Positions 45,450 through 55,401 of a DNA stretch of 64,000 nt are shown here, piece after piece (within the stretch, counting starts at the first letter, position 1; each line of letters begins with the position of its first letter). The stretch is from contig JAHXIO010000006.1 of assembly GCA_025655595.1 (NCBI GenBank), positions 62,001 to 126,000 of the forward strand, read 5' to 3'. A program made the position numbers and the translations under genes. Source of the DNA: Candidatus Thiodiazotropha sp. (ex Monitilora ramsayi) (GTDB taxonomy: Bacteria > Pseudomonadota > Gammaproteobacteria > Chromatiales > Chromatiaceae). Under the pieces are notes generated by a model, which had not been told where the DNA came from, did no database searches, and saw only the letters and a program-made list of their open reading frames with translations.

Positions 45450-45529
45450 GATTGTCGAGACTCATTTCCGGATGAAATGAGTTATGCTCACAGACTCTGC
45501 CATATCATGAGGTTCAGGAAAACAGGCCC

Positions 45530-46525
45530 ATGAAAAAGCGTATCTTTTCAGTTTCCTTTCTCTTGTTTTTCTGCTCATTGGCTGTGTCTGCGGCGGATAG
45601 TCTGGTTACGGCCAAACCGGCGATGCAGCAGGAAACCCATTCCGGATTTACCCGGGCACGCACCCGCCTGGTGCTCTCCGCCGAGACGGCCGGCCGGGTG
45701 TCGCAAGTCAATGCGGATGTAGGGGATGTGACGGGCGAGGCGGCCTTCGCCTGTCTGGATCAGACATTTATTGACCTGGAGTTGTCAACCAACAGGGCAG
45801 AGCGAGATACATTGGTGGTTGATCGGGCCTACTTCCGGAAAGAGGTGGAACGCATCCGGCAGTTGGTGAAACAGAACAGCTCCTCCGAGAGCCAGCTCGA
45901 CACGGCCCGGCGAAATCTGGACAAGACAAAGATACAACTCGATTCCCTGCGAATCGCCGCGGATATCCTGAAGGAGAGAAAAAAGCGTCACTGTGTCCAG
46001 GCACCGACCGGCTGGCAGGTGATCCATCGTCATGTAGAGCCGGGTCAGTGGGTCAACACGGGAGAGCCTGTGGTCGAGGTGGGGGACTACCGCAGCCTTC
46101 TGGTGCCCTTTGCACTGAGCATGCAGGAGTACCAGTCGCTGCTGCAGGGAGAAGACGCATTGACTGTTTACCTGCCGGATCAGCAACGTGAGGTCCCGGC
46201 AAATCTCTTGCGAACCTCCCCTGCATTCGATGAGGCCTCACGCAAGATCCATCTGGATCTCGAAATTGCCGAGGGTGTGGCGCCCCTCAGGGGAGGGTTG
46301 CGTGTTGAGCTTGGTCTGGATATTCCACTTCGAACCGGTGCTGTTCTGGTGCCCGAGACTGCTCTCGAGCAACGCTACGAACAGTATTGGCTGACACGCC
46401 CGGACGGGGAAGAGGTCAGAGTGGTCTATCTTGGCACCAACGACGGTCCTGAAGGTGAGTGGGTGAGTGTGGTTTCGCCTGCGATCAAGCCGGGGGATCA
46501 GTTCCGCCTGAGCGGTGAGAAGTAG
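45530..46525 (+). CDS. RND efflux periplasmic adaptor (HlyD/MFP family)
   Basis: A 331-residue exported adaptor. The signal peptide ends near SLAVSAADS and lacks a lipobox, so it is not lipidated. The barrel-sandwich hybrid domain (SAETAGRVSQVNADVGD), a coiled-coil hairpin (about 85-150) and a beta-barrel domain with VVEVGDYRSLLVPF follow. It links the inner-membrane pump encoded 2 bp downstream to an outer-membrane channel encoded elsewhere. Regulation is not visible. Confidence 0.9.
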   Translation: MKKRIFSVSFLLFFCSLAVSAADSLVTAKPAMQQETHSGFTRARTRLVLSAETAGRVSQVNADVGDVTGEAAFACLDQTFIDLELSTNRAERDTLVVDRAYFRKEVERIRQLVKQNSSSESQLDTARRNLDKTKIQLDSLRIAADILKERKKRHCVQAPTGWQVIHRHVEPGQWVNTGEPVVEVGDYRSLLVPFALSMQEYQSLLQGEDALTVYLPDQQREVPANLLRTSPAFDEASRKIHLDLEIAEGVAPLRGGLRVELGLDIPLRTGAVLVPETALEQRYEQYWLTRPDGEEVRVVYLGTNDGPEGEWVSVVSPAIKPGDQFRLSGEK

Positions 46526-46527
46526 CC

Positions 46528-49500
46528 ATGCAATCGGTGGTCGCCTTCTCCCTCAAACAGCGGGTCTTCTACAACCTGATGTTCGTGGTCTTGATGGTGG
46601 CGGGGTTCATCACCCTTTTCGCCCTGCCGGCGGAACGCTATCCCAATTTCGGATTCGGCGAGGTGATCATCTCCACCGTCTATCCGGGCGCCTCGCCCGT
46701 GGAGGTGGAGAGCCTGGTCACCCGCAAGATCGAAGAGGCGGTGGAGCGGGTCGATGATGTGGAATGGATCAATGCCACTTCCTTCAGCGGGCGCTCCCAT
46801 ATTCGCCTCAAATTCGTCGACGACAGCGACTACGACACCCTGTTCAATGAGGTTCGTTTCGAGGTCCTGAATATCATCAATGAGTTGCCGGAGGGGGTCG
46901 ATCCGCCCAGACTCCTGAACGCCAAAGTGCAGGACTGGCTACCGGTGATCTCGGTCAATCTGATCGGCGACCACAGCAACCGGGCACTGGCGTTGATGGC
47001 TGAAGAGGTGAAGATTCAGCTAATCAAGATTCCCGGGATACAGCAGGTAGAGTTCTCCGGTGAGCTGACCCAGGAGTTTCATGTCTTCCTCGATCCGGAG
47101 AAACTGCGTCAGCTGGGCGTCAGTTTCGATCAGGTGGCACAGGCGTTGAACAGTGCCAACCTGACCATTCCGGCAGGTAAATACACCAACGAGAGTGGTG
47201 AATTCCTGGTCAAACTGGATGAACGCTTTCGTAGTCTGGAACAGGTCAAGTCCACCGTAGTACGCAAAGACGCCGACGGCAGTCTGCTGAGGGTGGAAGA
47301 TCTTGCCAGCCGCATCGGTCTCGACTACCGGGATCCTATCGTTGTCGCGTCGGTTAACGGTAAGCCCTCCATTGGGCTCAAGGTGATTAAAGCCGATGAA
47401 GGCAATGCCATGGATATCCGCGACCGGGTGGTGGCGGTGGTTGATGACTTCAGGTCCACCCTGTCGGAACAGGGGGTGGAGGTGGTGTTGACCCAGGACT
47501 CCACCGTCTACATCAAGGATGGTTTGAGCACCCTGGGTATGAACATGTTGGTGGGTATTACCCTGGTCTCCCTGATCATCTGGTACTTCATGGGGATCCG
47601 TAATGCGGGGCTGGTGACCATCGGCATCCCTTTCTCATTCATGATCACCATGCTGATCATGTATCTGACCGGAAACAGTCTGAATGAGATCACGCTCTTC
47701 TCTTTCGTACTGGTGACCGGCATCGTGGTGGATGACGCCATCGTGGTGACGGAGAATATCTACCGCCATGTGCAGGAGGGCAAGCCGCTGCGCGAGGCGA
47801 TCATTGGCGGCACCGCCGAAGTCGCGGTACCGGTCATCGCCGCCACCATGACGACGGTGGCCGCCTTTCTGCCGATGCTGATCATGACCGGTTCCACCGG
47901 ACAGTTTTTCGCCCTGGTACCGAAAGCGGTGACCTTCGCCATCGGGGCCTCCCTGATAGAGTGCCTGTTGATACTGCCTATCCACTACTATGACTTCGGC
48001 CCGCGTCAACAGGGCGCCACCGAGCTGATGGAGCGGGACAATGCCCTGATGCGTTATGCCAGACGCTTTACCGACTGGCTGCTCAATTTGACCATGCGTC
48101 ACCGCTTGGTGTCGGTCTCCATCGTCACGCTGCTCTTTGTTGCATCGGTGGTGGTGTTGTCACTCTCCGCTTCGGGCAAGGTGCCTTTGATCCGTATTCA
48201 GTTTTTCCCCGACGACTACAAGCTCTATTACGTGGACCTGGTCGGACCCAGCAGTGTACCCATCGAGGAGGTGAACAACCGGGTCAAGCAGATTGCCGAT
48301 ACGATCATGGAAGACGGCCCGGGGATGGCGAATGCCACTTCGGGTTTTGCCGGTCTCTATTTCAATGAAGACTACGAACCCATCTATGGTAACAACCACG
48401 GATCGGTGATGGTGACCATGCCGTCGGTGGGTGAACAGACTTTCGATGACCCGCTGGAACATCTTGTTCGTATGCGTGAGAAGCTTGCGCCTCTCTATGA
48501 GAAAGACGGCTATCGGATCTCCGTGCACCCACAGAGTGACGGACCACCCAGTGGTAAGGACATCAACGTGCGGGTAGTGGGTGCGAATGTGGAGTCGGTG
48601 TCGGCTTTGGCCAAGGAGTTATTGGCATTCATGCGGGCCTCGCCCGAAATCGGCCCCAACCTGATCGGTTTGAAGGACGACCGGGGTGAGCCCAAACGGG
48701 TCTTTCGGCTTGAGGTGAACCAATCACGGGTGGCTGAGTATGGGCTGGATAACAGCCAGGTGGCACGTCTCGCCGCCAGCGTGCTGGACGGTCGCTATAT
48801 CGGCAAGTACCGGCATGTGGATGAGGAGATCGACCTTAAACTCTACGTGGACCCCGGGCACCTGGAGACGCCTGAGCAGGCGCTCTCAGTACCGATGATC
48901 GAGGATGCCGGTAGGCCTGTCTATCTGTCTGACCTGGTCGATGTCCGTGCCTACAACGAAGCGGGCGAGATAAAACGCTACCAGGGACAAAGGGCCATCA
49001 GCCTGAAAGCTGATATTCGTGAGGGGGCGACCACCTCGACGCCGGCAGTGGTCAATGCGGTACGCAGTCACTTCGAGCAGATCCGCGAGAACTATCCTGG
49101 CGCCACCGTCACCTTTGGCGGTGAGCATGAAGACACCCAGCGTTCCTTTGAATCCCTGGGGTACGCCTTCATCATCGCCGTGCTGGTGATGTATGTGATC
49201 CTTGCAACCCAGTTTCAGTCCTACCTGCAGCCGTTGATCATTCTCTCCGCAGTCGTCTTCGCTCTGATCGGCGTAGTATTCGGTAAGCTGGTGACTCAGT
49301 CCCTCTTCACTATCAACAGTTTTGTGGCAGTCATCGGTGTGGCCGGTGTGGTGGTGAATGATGCCCTGGTGTTGATCGACTTCATCAATAAACGCTACCG
49401 TGGCGGTATGACCCGGCGGGAAGCGATTGTCGAAGGGGTGCATATCCGGCTGCGGCCGATTCTGCTGACCACACTCACTACTACTTTGGGCCTGTTGCCG

Positions 49501-49692
49501 ATGGCTGTGGGTTTTCCAAGCTATTCGTTGATCTGGGGTACTATGGCATCCACCTTTGTCACCGGACTGGCGGCCGCAACGGCCCTGACACTGTTCATTA
49601 TTCCGGTGCTCTGGGATCTGTTACAGGGTATGCAGGAAAGACTGCAAAGTCGACGGGACAGACAAAAGAGGGCTGTAGTTGGCGAGAAGTGA
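46528..49692 (+). CDS. RND family efflux pump (AcrB/HAE1 type)
   Basis: A 1054-residue inner-membrane proton antiporter with twelve expected membrane helices and two large periplasmic loops. The N-terminal FALPAERYPNFGFGEVIIST and the TM4 block GIVVDDAIVVTENIYRHV with the proton-relay Asp pair are typical of RND pumps. The adaptor gene precedes it, with no outer-membrane channel gene in the operon. Substrates cannot be told from sequence. Confidence 0.95.
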   Translation: MQSVVAFSLKQRVFYNLMFVVLMVAGFITLFALPAERYPNFGFGEVIISTVYPGASPVEVESLVTRKIEEAVERVDDVEWINATSFSGRSHIRLKFVDDSDYDTLFNEVRFEVLNIINELPEGVDPPRLLNAKVQDWLPVISVNLIGDHSNRALALMAEEVKIQLIKIPGIQQVEFSGELTQEFHVFLDPEKLRQLGVSFDQVAQALNSANLTIPAGKYTNESGEFLVKLDERFRSLEQVKSTVVRKDADGSLLRVEDLASRIGLDYRDPIVVASVNGKPSIGLKVIKADEGNAMDIRDRVVAVVDDFRSTLSEQGVEVVLTQDSTVYIKDGLSTLGMNMLVGITLVSLIIWYFMGIRNAGLVTIGIPFSFMITMLIMYLTGNSLNEITLFSFVLVTGIVVDDAIVVTENIYRHVQEGKPLREAIIGGTAEVAVPVIAATMTTVAAFLPMLIMTGSTGQFFALVPKAVTFAIGASLIECLLILPIHYYDFGPRQQGATELMERDNALMRYARRFTDWLLNLTMRHRLVSVSIVTLLFVASVVVLSLSASGKVPLIRIQFFPDDYKLYYVDLVGPSSVPIEEVNNRVKQIADTIMEDGPGMANATSGFAGLYFNEDYEPIYGNNHGSVMVTMPSVGEQTFDDPLEHLVRMREKLAPLYEKDGYRISVHPQSDGPPSGKDINVRVVGANVESVSALAKELLAFMRASPEIGPNLIGLKDDRGEPKRVFRLEVNQSRVAEYGLDNSQVARLAASVLDGRYIGKYRHVDEEIDLKLYVDPGHLETPEQALSVPMIEDAGRPVYLSDLVDVRAYNEAGEIKRYQGQRAISLKADIREGATTSTPAVVNAVRSHFEQIRENYPGATVTFGGEHEDTQRSFESLGYAFIIAVLVMYVILATQFQSYLQPLIILSAVVFALIGVVFGKLVTQSLFTINSFVAVIGVAGVVVNDALVLIDFINKRYRGGMTRREAIVEGVHIRLRPILLTTLTTTLGLLPMAVGFPSYSLIWGTMASTFVTGLAAATALTLFIIPVLWDLLQGMQERLQSRRDRQKRAVVGEK

Positions 49693-49776
49693 AACTCATA
49701 GGCGCCAGAACCCTTTTTATGCTCTCTGCCAACATTAAAGGCACAGGTACATTGTTTCTCTTTCGATCGGACAAAA

Positions 49777-49800
49777 AACGCCCGCATGAAGCGGGCGTTA
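49777..49800 (-). terminator. Terminator of the PEP-CTERM gene
   Basis: AACGCCCGC-ATGAA-GCGGGCGTT is a 9-bp stem with a T run on the minus strand (read after 49777), serving the gene at 49824; it may also stop the RND operon from the other side. Confidence 0.85.
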
Positions 49801-49823
49801 AATCGAGGATCGAAAAGGCTGAA

Positions 49824-50558
49824 TCAGATTTTCTGTTTTCTCATCCGGCTGGCGCCGATACCAGCCAGGCCCAGACCCATCAGCATCAGCGTGGAGGGCT
49901 CGGGAACGGAGTAGGTGTAGGCCACGTGGATGTTTCCACCCCAGGCATTGTTGGAGTTTCTCTGCCAGCAACTGTCACGAAAACCACAGTTCAGCAGGTC
50001 GGCAGTCAGTGTACGGACCACTCTGAAATCGAGCATGTCGGTGCCGATAAAATCGCTGAGGGTAAAGGAACCCAGATTGAAAATGCCGTTGAAGCTGCCA
50101 CTGGCGGAATCGGTATCCCGACAGTCTGGCTTATCCCGACAATTGGATCTTACCACCTCATTGTTTTTGGCGACCTCTCTCCACGGATCGATCAGGCGGA
50201 TCTGCTGATTACTGACTGACTTGCCCCTGCCTGTTGCTGTCCGGTTGCCGTCTCTGGTGTCATAGGAATTGACGGTTGAGGTCAATGACCAGTTGGAATC
50301 GAACCAGATATCCACGCCGAGCAAGGTGCCCAGTGACCCGTCGAAGCGGTCGATGGATACGGTTTTCCGGTTGACCCGTTTTACCAAATAGTTTTTACCA
50401 TCGGCATCCTTCCCCGCATTTCGATCATAGAGTGTGTTGTATGAGGAAAAGTTGAACGATTCCGTGTAATTGTCCGTAACAATAGCGGCTTGCGCTGTGG
50501 AGCCGAGGATAAAACTGGTGGCCAGCCCCGCTCCGATTAGATACTTCTTTATATTCAC
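49824..50558 (-). CDS. PEP-CTERM sorted exoprotein
   Basis: A 244-residue secreted protein. The GTG at 50558 is chosen because it has GGAGATAAAG upstream and gives a compact signal peptide ((M)NIKKYLIGAGLATSFILGSTAQAA); the open frame runs to 50648 without ribosome-binding support. The C-terminus has the PEP-CTERM sorting signal: VPEPSTLMLMGLGLAGIGASRMRKQ. An exosortase elsewhere would process it for export or polysaccharide-linked secretion. The mature domain has DFIGTDMLDFRVVRTL and two Cys pairs; no further family is recognised. Confidence 0.88.
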   Translation of the reverse strand: MNIKKYLIGAGLATSFILGSTAQAAIVTDNYTESFNFSSYNTLYDRNAGKDADGKNYLVKRVNRKTVSIDRFDGSLGTLLGVDIWFDSNWSLTSTVNSYDTRDGNRTATGRGKSVSNQQIRLIDPWREVAKNNEVVRSNCRDKPDCRDTDSASGSFNGIFNLGSFTLSDFIGTDMLDFRVVRTLTADLLNCGFRDSCWQRNSNNAWGGNIHVAYTYSVPEPSTLMLMGLGLAGIGASRMRKQKI

Positions 50559-51018
50559 TGTCTTTATCTCCAGGGTGTAATGTCCATCCATCTGTGTGAC
50601 AGGAATAAAGCATTTTGCATGCCAACTACAAATAATATTTAAAATCAATAAGTTAATGATATGTGGATGATAAGGCTGAAATCGATGTAAAAATAGATCA
50701 AAAGTGACTAATTTGCGATTAGTCCTTTAAAAACAAACAGATGGAATAAGCGTATATATTGCGTGTGAACCTATTTCGCATCAACTGCATATAAACCCTA
50801 CCTTTGCCTGTAAAAATTTTCTAAAGGTAGGGTTTGTATGGCTGATGGCTCTCTTGTAATGGGCTCCAGTTGAGTTGATGTAGCTTTTAATCTTCTTGTT
50901 TCCACTGGGGCATTACTTAGTCTTTCGCGGGGAATGTATCGCAAATCAAATCAGTCCATTAGAATCCGCTTTTTGATCTTGACCATATCCCGCAATGAAA
51001 CCTGTCACTTGAGCCGCC
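50559..51018. other. Intergenic region with two strong hairpins
   Basis: No gene is seen in these 460 bases. They hold GACTAAT-TTGCG-ATTAGTC (50706-50724) and a 13-bp perfect inverted repeat AAACCCTACCTTT/AAAGGTAGGGTTT (50793-50835). The region carries the divergent promoters of the PEP-CTERM gene and tsaB. Confidence 0.6.
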
Positions 51019-51699
51019 ATGAAACTACTCGCCATTGAAACCGCCACTGAAGCCTGCTCCGCCGCGTTGTTGATCGGCGATGAAATGCAACTGCGATATG
51101 AGGTAAAGCCTCGAGGGCACAGTGAACTCCTGCTGGCAATGATGGAGGATTTGCTGGCCGAGGCCGGGTTGAAGCCCGCTCAACTCGATGCCATGGCTTT
51201 CGGCAGGGGGCCGGGTTCGTTCACAGGGGTACGCATCGCCACTGGTGTGGTACAGGGGGCGGCCTTCGCCGCTGATCTGCCGGTGGTGCCCGTCTCCACC
51301 CTGGCCGCACTCGCACAGCGGGCTTACCGTGAGAAAGGGGAACGTCATCTGCTGCCATCGTATGATGCCCGCATGGGGGAGCTCTACTGGGCTGCCTACC
51401 GAGTCGGTGATGATGAATTGGTACGGCTGGTGATCGATGAAGAGGTTGCCACAGCCGAGCGTGTTCACCTGCCTATCGATGGGGAGTGGTATGGCGTAGG
51501 TTCCGGCTGGACTGCCGGAGGCAGTGTTCTGGAGCAACGGCTGCAAGGACTGTTGCTGGGATTTCAGGCGCAGATGTTGTGCAGTGCCAGAGAGGTTGCA
51601 CAATTGGCGGTAGCAGACTTTGAACAGGGGTTGGCGGTATCGCCTGAACTCGCACTACCGGTCTATCTGAGGAATCAGGTCGCACACAAGGCGGGTTGA
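51019..51699 (+). CDS. tsaB: tRNA threonylcarbamoyladenosine biosynthesis protein TsaB
   Basis: A 226-residue protein of the actin/Hsp70-like fold with the TsaB start LLAIETATEACSAALLIG and FGRGPGSFTGVRIATG. It forms a complex with TsaD and TsaE for the t6A37 modification of tRNAs decoding ANN codons. It stands alone here. Motifs and length agree with the family. Confidence 0.95.
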   Translation: MKLLAIETATEACSAALLIGDEMQLRYEVKPRGHSELLLAMMEDLLAEAGLKPAQLDAMAFGRGPGSFTGVRIATGVVQGAAFAADLPVVPVSTLAALAQRAYREKGERHLLPSYDARMGELYWAAYRVGDDELVRLVIDEEVATAERVHLPIDGEWYGVGSGWTAGGSVLEQRLQGLLLGFQAQMLCSAREVAQLAVADFEQGLAVSPELALPVYLRNQVAHKAG

Positions 51700-51708
51700 A
51701 TCGCCTGT

Positions 51709-54588
51709 CTATTTGCTTTGCTTTCGCGGCAACCGTTTTATCTTGTCCGGCATGCTGTTTTCTGCGAGATAGATAATAAACTCGCTTTCCGGGAGCGGGC
51801 GACTCATGAGAAAACCCTGCGCCATGGTGATGCCGGCATCCAGCAGGTACTGCTTCTGGGTCTCTGTCTCTATACCTTCTGCCACCAATCCGAGTTGGAG
51901 TCGATCGGTCAAGGTGATTAGTGATGAGACGATGGCGATATCATTCTGGCTATCGGGCAGGTCTTTGATGAACAGCCGATCGATTTTGATTCGGTCGGCG
52001 GGCATCTCCTTCAGATACTTCAATGAGGCGTAGCCCGTGCCGAAATCGTCCACAGCAACTTTGACGCCCAGACTCTGAATCTCTTTCAGTTTGGCCAGGC
52101 TGCCTTCGAAGTCTTCGATGAAGGCTGTCTCTGTGATTTCAAGTTCCAGATGATGTGCTGCCATGCCAGTCACTTCCAGTGTATGAGCGACTGTCTCGAC
52201 AAAGTTTGGATTCTGTAACTGAACGCTTGAGACATTGGCGGAGACGTAGTCCAGCTGTACGCCCTCGTTGCGCCAGCGGATAAAATCCTTACAGGCCTGT
52301 TTGAGAACCCAGTTCCCCATCGGCTCTATCAGTCCGGTCTGTTCAGCGATCCGGATAAATTTATCAGGTGTAATGAGTCCCTGCTTTGGCCGCCTCCAGC
52401 GGATTAGCGCTTCTGCCCCAACCGCTCGTCCTGTGGGTAGATGGATGCAAGGTTGATAGTAGAGTTCGAACTCCTTTTGTGTCAGGGCTTCGATCAGATT
52501 CTGCTCGGTCTCCATCTCCTCGATCAGGCTGTACTGCAGAGTCTGATTGTAAAATGCATAGCTGCCGGGTTTCCGATGTTTTGCGTGGTACATGGCTGCA
52601 TCGGCGTTTTTCAGCAGATCGAGATAACTCTCACCGTCTTGTGGATAGACAGCGATACCTTTGCTGGCGGTGATCCGAACTTGCCGCTTACCGAGATTGA
52701 AGTGGTCATGGAAGACACGGTCCAGCCTCTCGATAATCTCCGGCAGTTTATTTCGTAAATCGTGGTTTTTCGAAGCGAAGAGAAAGACGAACTCATCGCC
52801 GGCGAACCGGCAAAGAATATCCCTTCGGCTGGTGAACTGTTTCAGACGCTCGGCGAGTGCCACAAGCAGTTCATCTCCCGCGGCATGGCCCATGGAATCG
52901 TTGATGATTTTAAACCGGTCGATATCCATGATCATGATCGCAACTTCATGCTGGTCTTGTTGAGCACGCCGCAGCGCTTTCTCAGTCTCCTGCTTAATGA
53001 GCCTGCGGTTAGGCAGTTTCGTCAGAGGATCATGATAGGCCTGATACTCGAGCTGCTGGTTCAGCTTGAGGTTTGAAATGGTGGAGGCGAGGATATCGCT
53101 GAACTGTGTCAGTATGAAGAGCTTGTCGATACCCGGGGAATCAGATGCGGACAGCTCCAGGATCAGGCAGGCTTCAACATGCTGCTTGATCAGTGCCGGC
53201 ATCAGAGAGATCTCGGTATCCTCCGGATAGCCGAAATGCTGGATGATCGGTAAGCGTTTCATCGCATATTCAGCGGGGCCCTTCCAGGGTGAAAGCGGTA
53301 GGTCGAGTTGTGATGTGGGGTAGGATGCGCTGTGCTCCAGGGTCTGATTATTCGATCTGTAGAGGCAGGTCAGGTGGGTGAGGCCCTGCTTGTTTTCAAA
53401 GTGTACGATTGCCATGTTGTCGGTGGCGACGAATTGCGACAAGGCGTCCAGGGCGATTTTCAATGCCTTGTGCACGATGCCGGCATGTTGCAGGCTATAG
53501 CTGAAGTCAATCAGGTTGGCCTGCTGATTGAAGCTGTTACCTAGCCTGGTGGCCATGTCATTGAACGCGTCGCCCAGTTCCGTGAACTCATCCTGGCCGC
53601 CAATCTCCACCCGGGTGCTGAAGATGCCGCGTGACAATTGACGCGTGCCATTGAGCAGTCTCTCCAGTGGCACCATGCTGCGGCGGATAGAGAAGATGCT
53701 CAATAAAATGACCAACCCCAGCGTCACAAATCCCACCTGCAGGAAAATCTTCTGAAACTGATTGATCGATGTGAGGGCAATCTCACCCGGCAAGGCAGCG
53801 ATAACTGTCCATTTCTCCACCTGATAGTGTGGTGCGAGAAAGAGCGACCAGTAGGCAGTGAATGTTTCTTTACCCTCGCTGTTTTTCCAGGTTGTCTGTT
53901 GGCTGTTGTTATTTTCTGTCTGAGTAACGATATCGGATAGCCAGGCTATGTCATAAGGCTTATTGCAATAGAGGGGGACACCATTCTCATGCAGGATACA
54001 GATCTGCTCGCGTCTGATATCGAGTTGTCCGGTATCGAAAAGGGTTGGTACATGGAGCCGGGCAACAAGCAGGTCGCCTACCGGGTTTTTTATATCCATC
54101 GGTACGATCAAATATATCCCTTTATCCTCTCTGAAGTTGCTCCTGTGCGACACCATTATCATGGATTTACCGGGAATACGTTGATCGTGTATCTCCCGGA
54201 TCAAAGTCTCGCCATTGCTGCTGTTGTCACCAAACAGATTGGTTGTATTGCCCTGATTGTCCAACCTGAAGAGAGCTTCGATACGTCGGGATGACTCAAT
54301 CCTGTTCGGTGTCAGGAGCTCGTCCAAAGCCAGTGGATGACCGGCATTGTAAGCGCTGGCAATGAGTTGAAGATGCTCCTTGGTATATTGCAGTCTCTGG
54401 AACACTTCCATGCCGATCATTTTCGAGGAGAGCCGTATCTCTTCGCTGTACTGGTCGACGAGTTTGTATCGGATCTGGTAGAGCGTCAGCGCGGCGAGCA
54501 GCAGCAATGGAACGATCGCGGCAGTGATAAACAGGACGACCACCCTGCGCGAGACGTGATTGTTGAGGATCCTTTTAGTCAGCTGCAT
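51709..54588 (-). CDS. Membrane GGDEF-EAL c-di-GMP enzyme
   Basis: A 959-residue sensor protein: an N-terminal membrane helix (about 15-37), a periplasmic sensor region (about 40-270), a second membrane helix (about 280-300), HAMP (SMVPLERLLNGTRQLSRG), a GAF-like middle region, a GGDEF domain in which the signature reads AGDEF, and an EAL domain with EALIRWRRP and later DDFGTGYASLKYL. AGDEF is tolerated in some active cyclases, so synthase activity is possible but unsure; the EAL part has the catalytic-looking motifs. It follows a pseudopilin gene by 3 bp, pointing to cotranscription. Confidence 0.92.
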   Translation of the reverse strand: MQLTKRILNNHVSRRVVVLFITAAIVPLLLLAALTLYQIRYKLVDQYSEEIRLSSKMIGMEVFQRLQYTKEHLQLIASAYNAGHPLALDELLTPNRIESSRRIEALFRLDNQGNTTNLFGDNSSNGETLIREIHDQRIPGKSMIMVSHRSNFREDKGIYLIVPMDIKNPVGDLLVARLHVPTLFDTGQLDIRREQICILHENGVPLYCNKPYDIAWLSDIVTQTENNNSQQTTWKNSEGKETFTAYWSLFLAPHYQVEKWTVIAALPGEIALTSINQFQKIFLQVGFVTLGLVILLSIFSIRRSMVPLERLLNGTRQLSRGIFSTRVEIGGQDEFTELGDAFNDMATRLGNSFNQQANLIDFSYSLQHAGIVHKALKIALDALSQFVATDNMAIVHFENKQGLTHLTCLYRSNNQTLEHSASYPTSQLDLPLSPWKGPAEYAMKRLPIIQHFGYPEDTEISLMPALIKQHVEACLILELSASDSPGIDKLFILTQFSDILASTISNLKLNQQLEYQAYHDPLTKLPNRRLIKQETEKALRRAQQDQHEVAIMIMDIDRFKIINDSMGHAAGDELLVALAERLKQFTSRRDILCRFAGDEFVFLFASKNHDLRNKLPEIIERLDRVFHDHFNLGKRQVRITASKGIAVYPQDGESYLDLLKNADAAMYHAKHRKPGSYAFYNQTLQYSLIEEMETEQNLIEALTQKEFELYYQPCIHLPTGRAVGAEALIRWRRPKQGLITPDKFIRIAEQTGLIEPMGNWVLKQACKDFIRWRNEGVQLDYVSANVSSVQLQNPNFVETVAHTLEVTGMAAHHLELEITETAFIEDFEGSLAKLKEIQSLGVKVAVDDFGTGYASLKYLKEMPADRIKIDRLFIKDLPDSQNDIAIVSSLITLTDRLQLGLVAEGIETETQKQYLLDAGITMAQGFLMSRPLPESEFIIYLAENSMPDKIKRLPRKQSK

Positions 54589-54591
54589 CGC

Positions 54592-55122
54592 TCAGTAGTC
54601 CTTGCCGTATCCGTAGAAGCCACCGTTGTTGGCGCGAACGATATCGTCCCGGCTCGATTTCGCCGTGAGCGGGGGAGCGCTGGCGCCATCCTCGCCCATG
54701 CTGTAGAGGTCGAAATCGGAGTTGATGGGCACCAGGTTGTGGTCTTTTCGCTGGTGCCCCTTCGCTTTGTTGCCGGCCCCTTCGATGCGTAGATACTGAT
54801 AGGGATTGCCCCAGGGATCGTCCATGCTGATTCCAACCTCGTCAAGGCTGTTGGGATAACCTTTTGTGTCGAGTTTGTAGTCCTCCAACACAAGCTCAAT
54901 CTGCTTCATTTCCTGAATAACGCTTCCCATCTCGGCTGTGTCCACATAACCCAGGTAGGCTGGAATGGCAATTGCGGCCACAATGCCCAGGATGGCCATG
55001 GCAATCATGAGTTCAGCTATTGAGAATCCCCCGGTCTGGGTGAACCGGAAGCATCTTTGCACTAAAACAACCGCAAAGTGCGGTTTTCGTTCATCATCAT
55101 TATCAAGACGGTGAGTATTCAC
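54592..55122 (-). CDS. GspG-like pseudopilin
   Basis: A 176-residue type II secretion/type IV pilin-like major pseudopilin. After a long leader the prepilin site G/GFSIAELMIAMAILGIVAAIA has the conserved Glu5; the mature part has the GspG end DPWGNPYQYLRIEGAG and a Ca-binding-like DFDLYSMGEDG. Most of the first 30 residues may be leader or a misassigned start. No other secretion gene is adjacent; the downstream gene is the GGDEF-EAL protein. Confidence 0.85.
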   Translation of the reverse strand: MNTHRLDNDDERKPHFAVVLVQRCFRFTQTGGFSIAELMIAMAILGIVAAIAIPAYLGYVDTAEMGSVIQEMKQIELVLEDYKLDTKGYPNSLDEVGISMDDPWGNPYQYLRIEGAGNKAKGHQRKDHNLVPINSDFDLYSMGEDGASAPPLTAKSSRDDIVRANNGGFYGYGKDY

Positions 55123-55401
55123 CGATGAATCCCCTTTCTCAGAAGCGATCCTGGAAAAAATCGCGCTGGAGTCTTTATCTCAACGGAAAGAGCATCCATC
55201 TCCTCCTAAAGCAGTTATTTATTTATCGGCTTTGTTGATGGGATCTTGAATCGGGAGCAGGATTTTGAAGGTGATTTATTAGTTGATAACTATTATAAAA
55301 ACAAAGGTTTTTGCGATAATGGCTAACCGCCTGGAATCCGGATTGCAATTTAGGTGGAAACTACCTAAATCGATAGAGAATGACGTAACAAATAACGTGG
55401 A

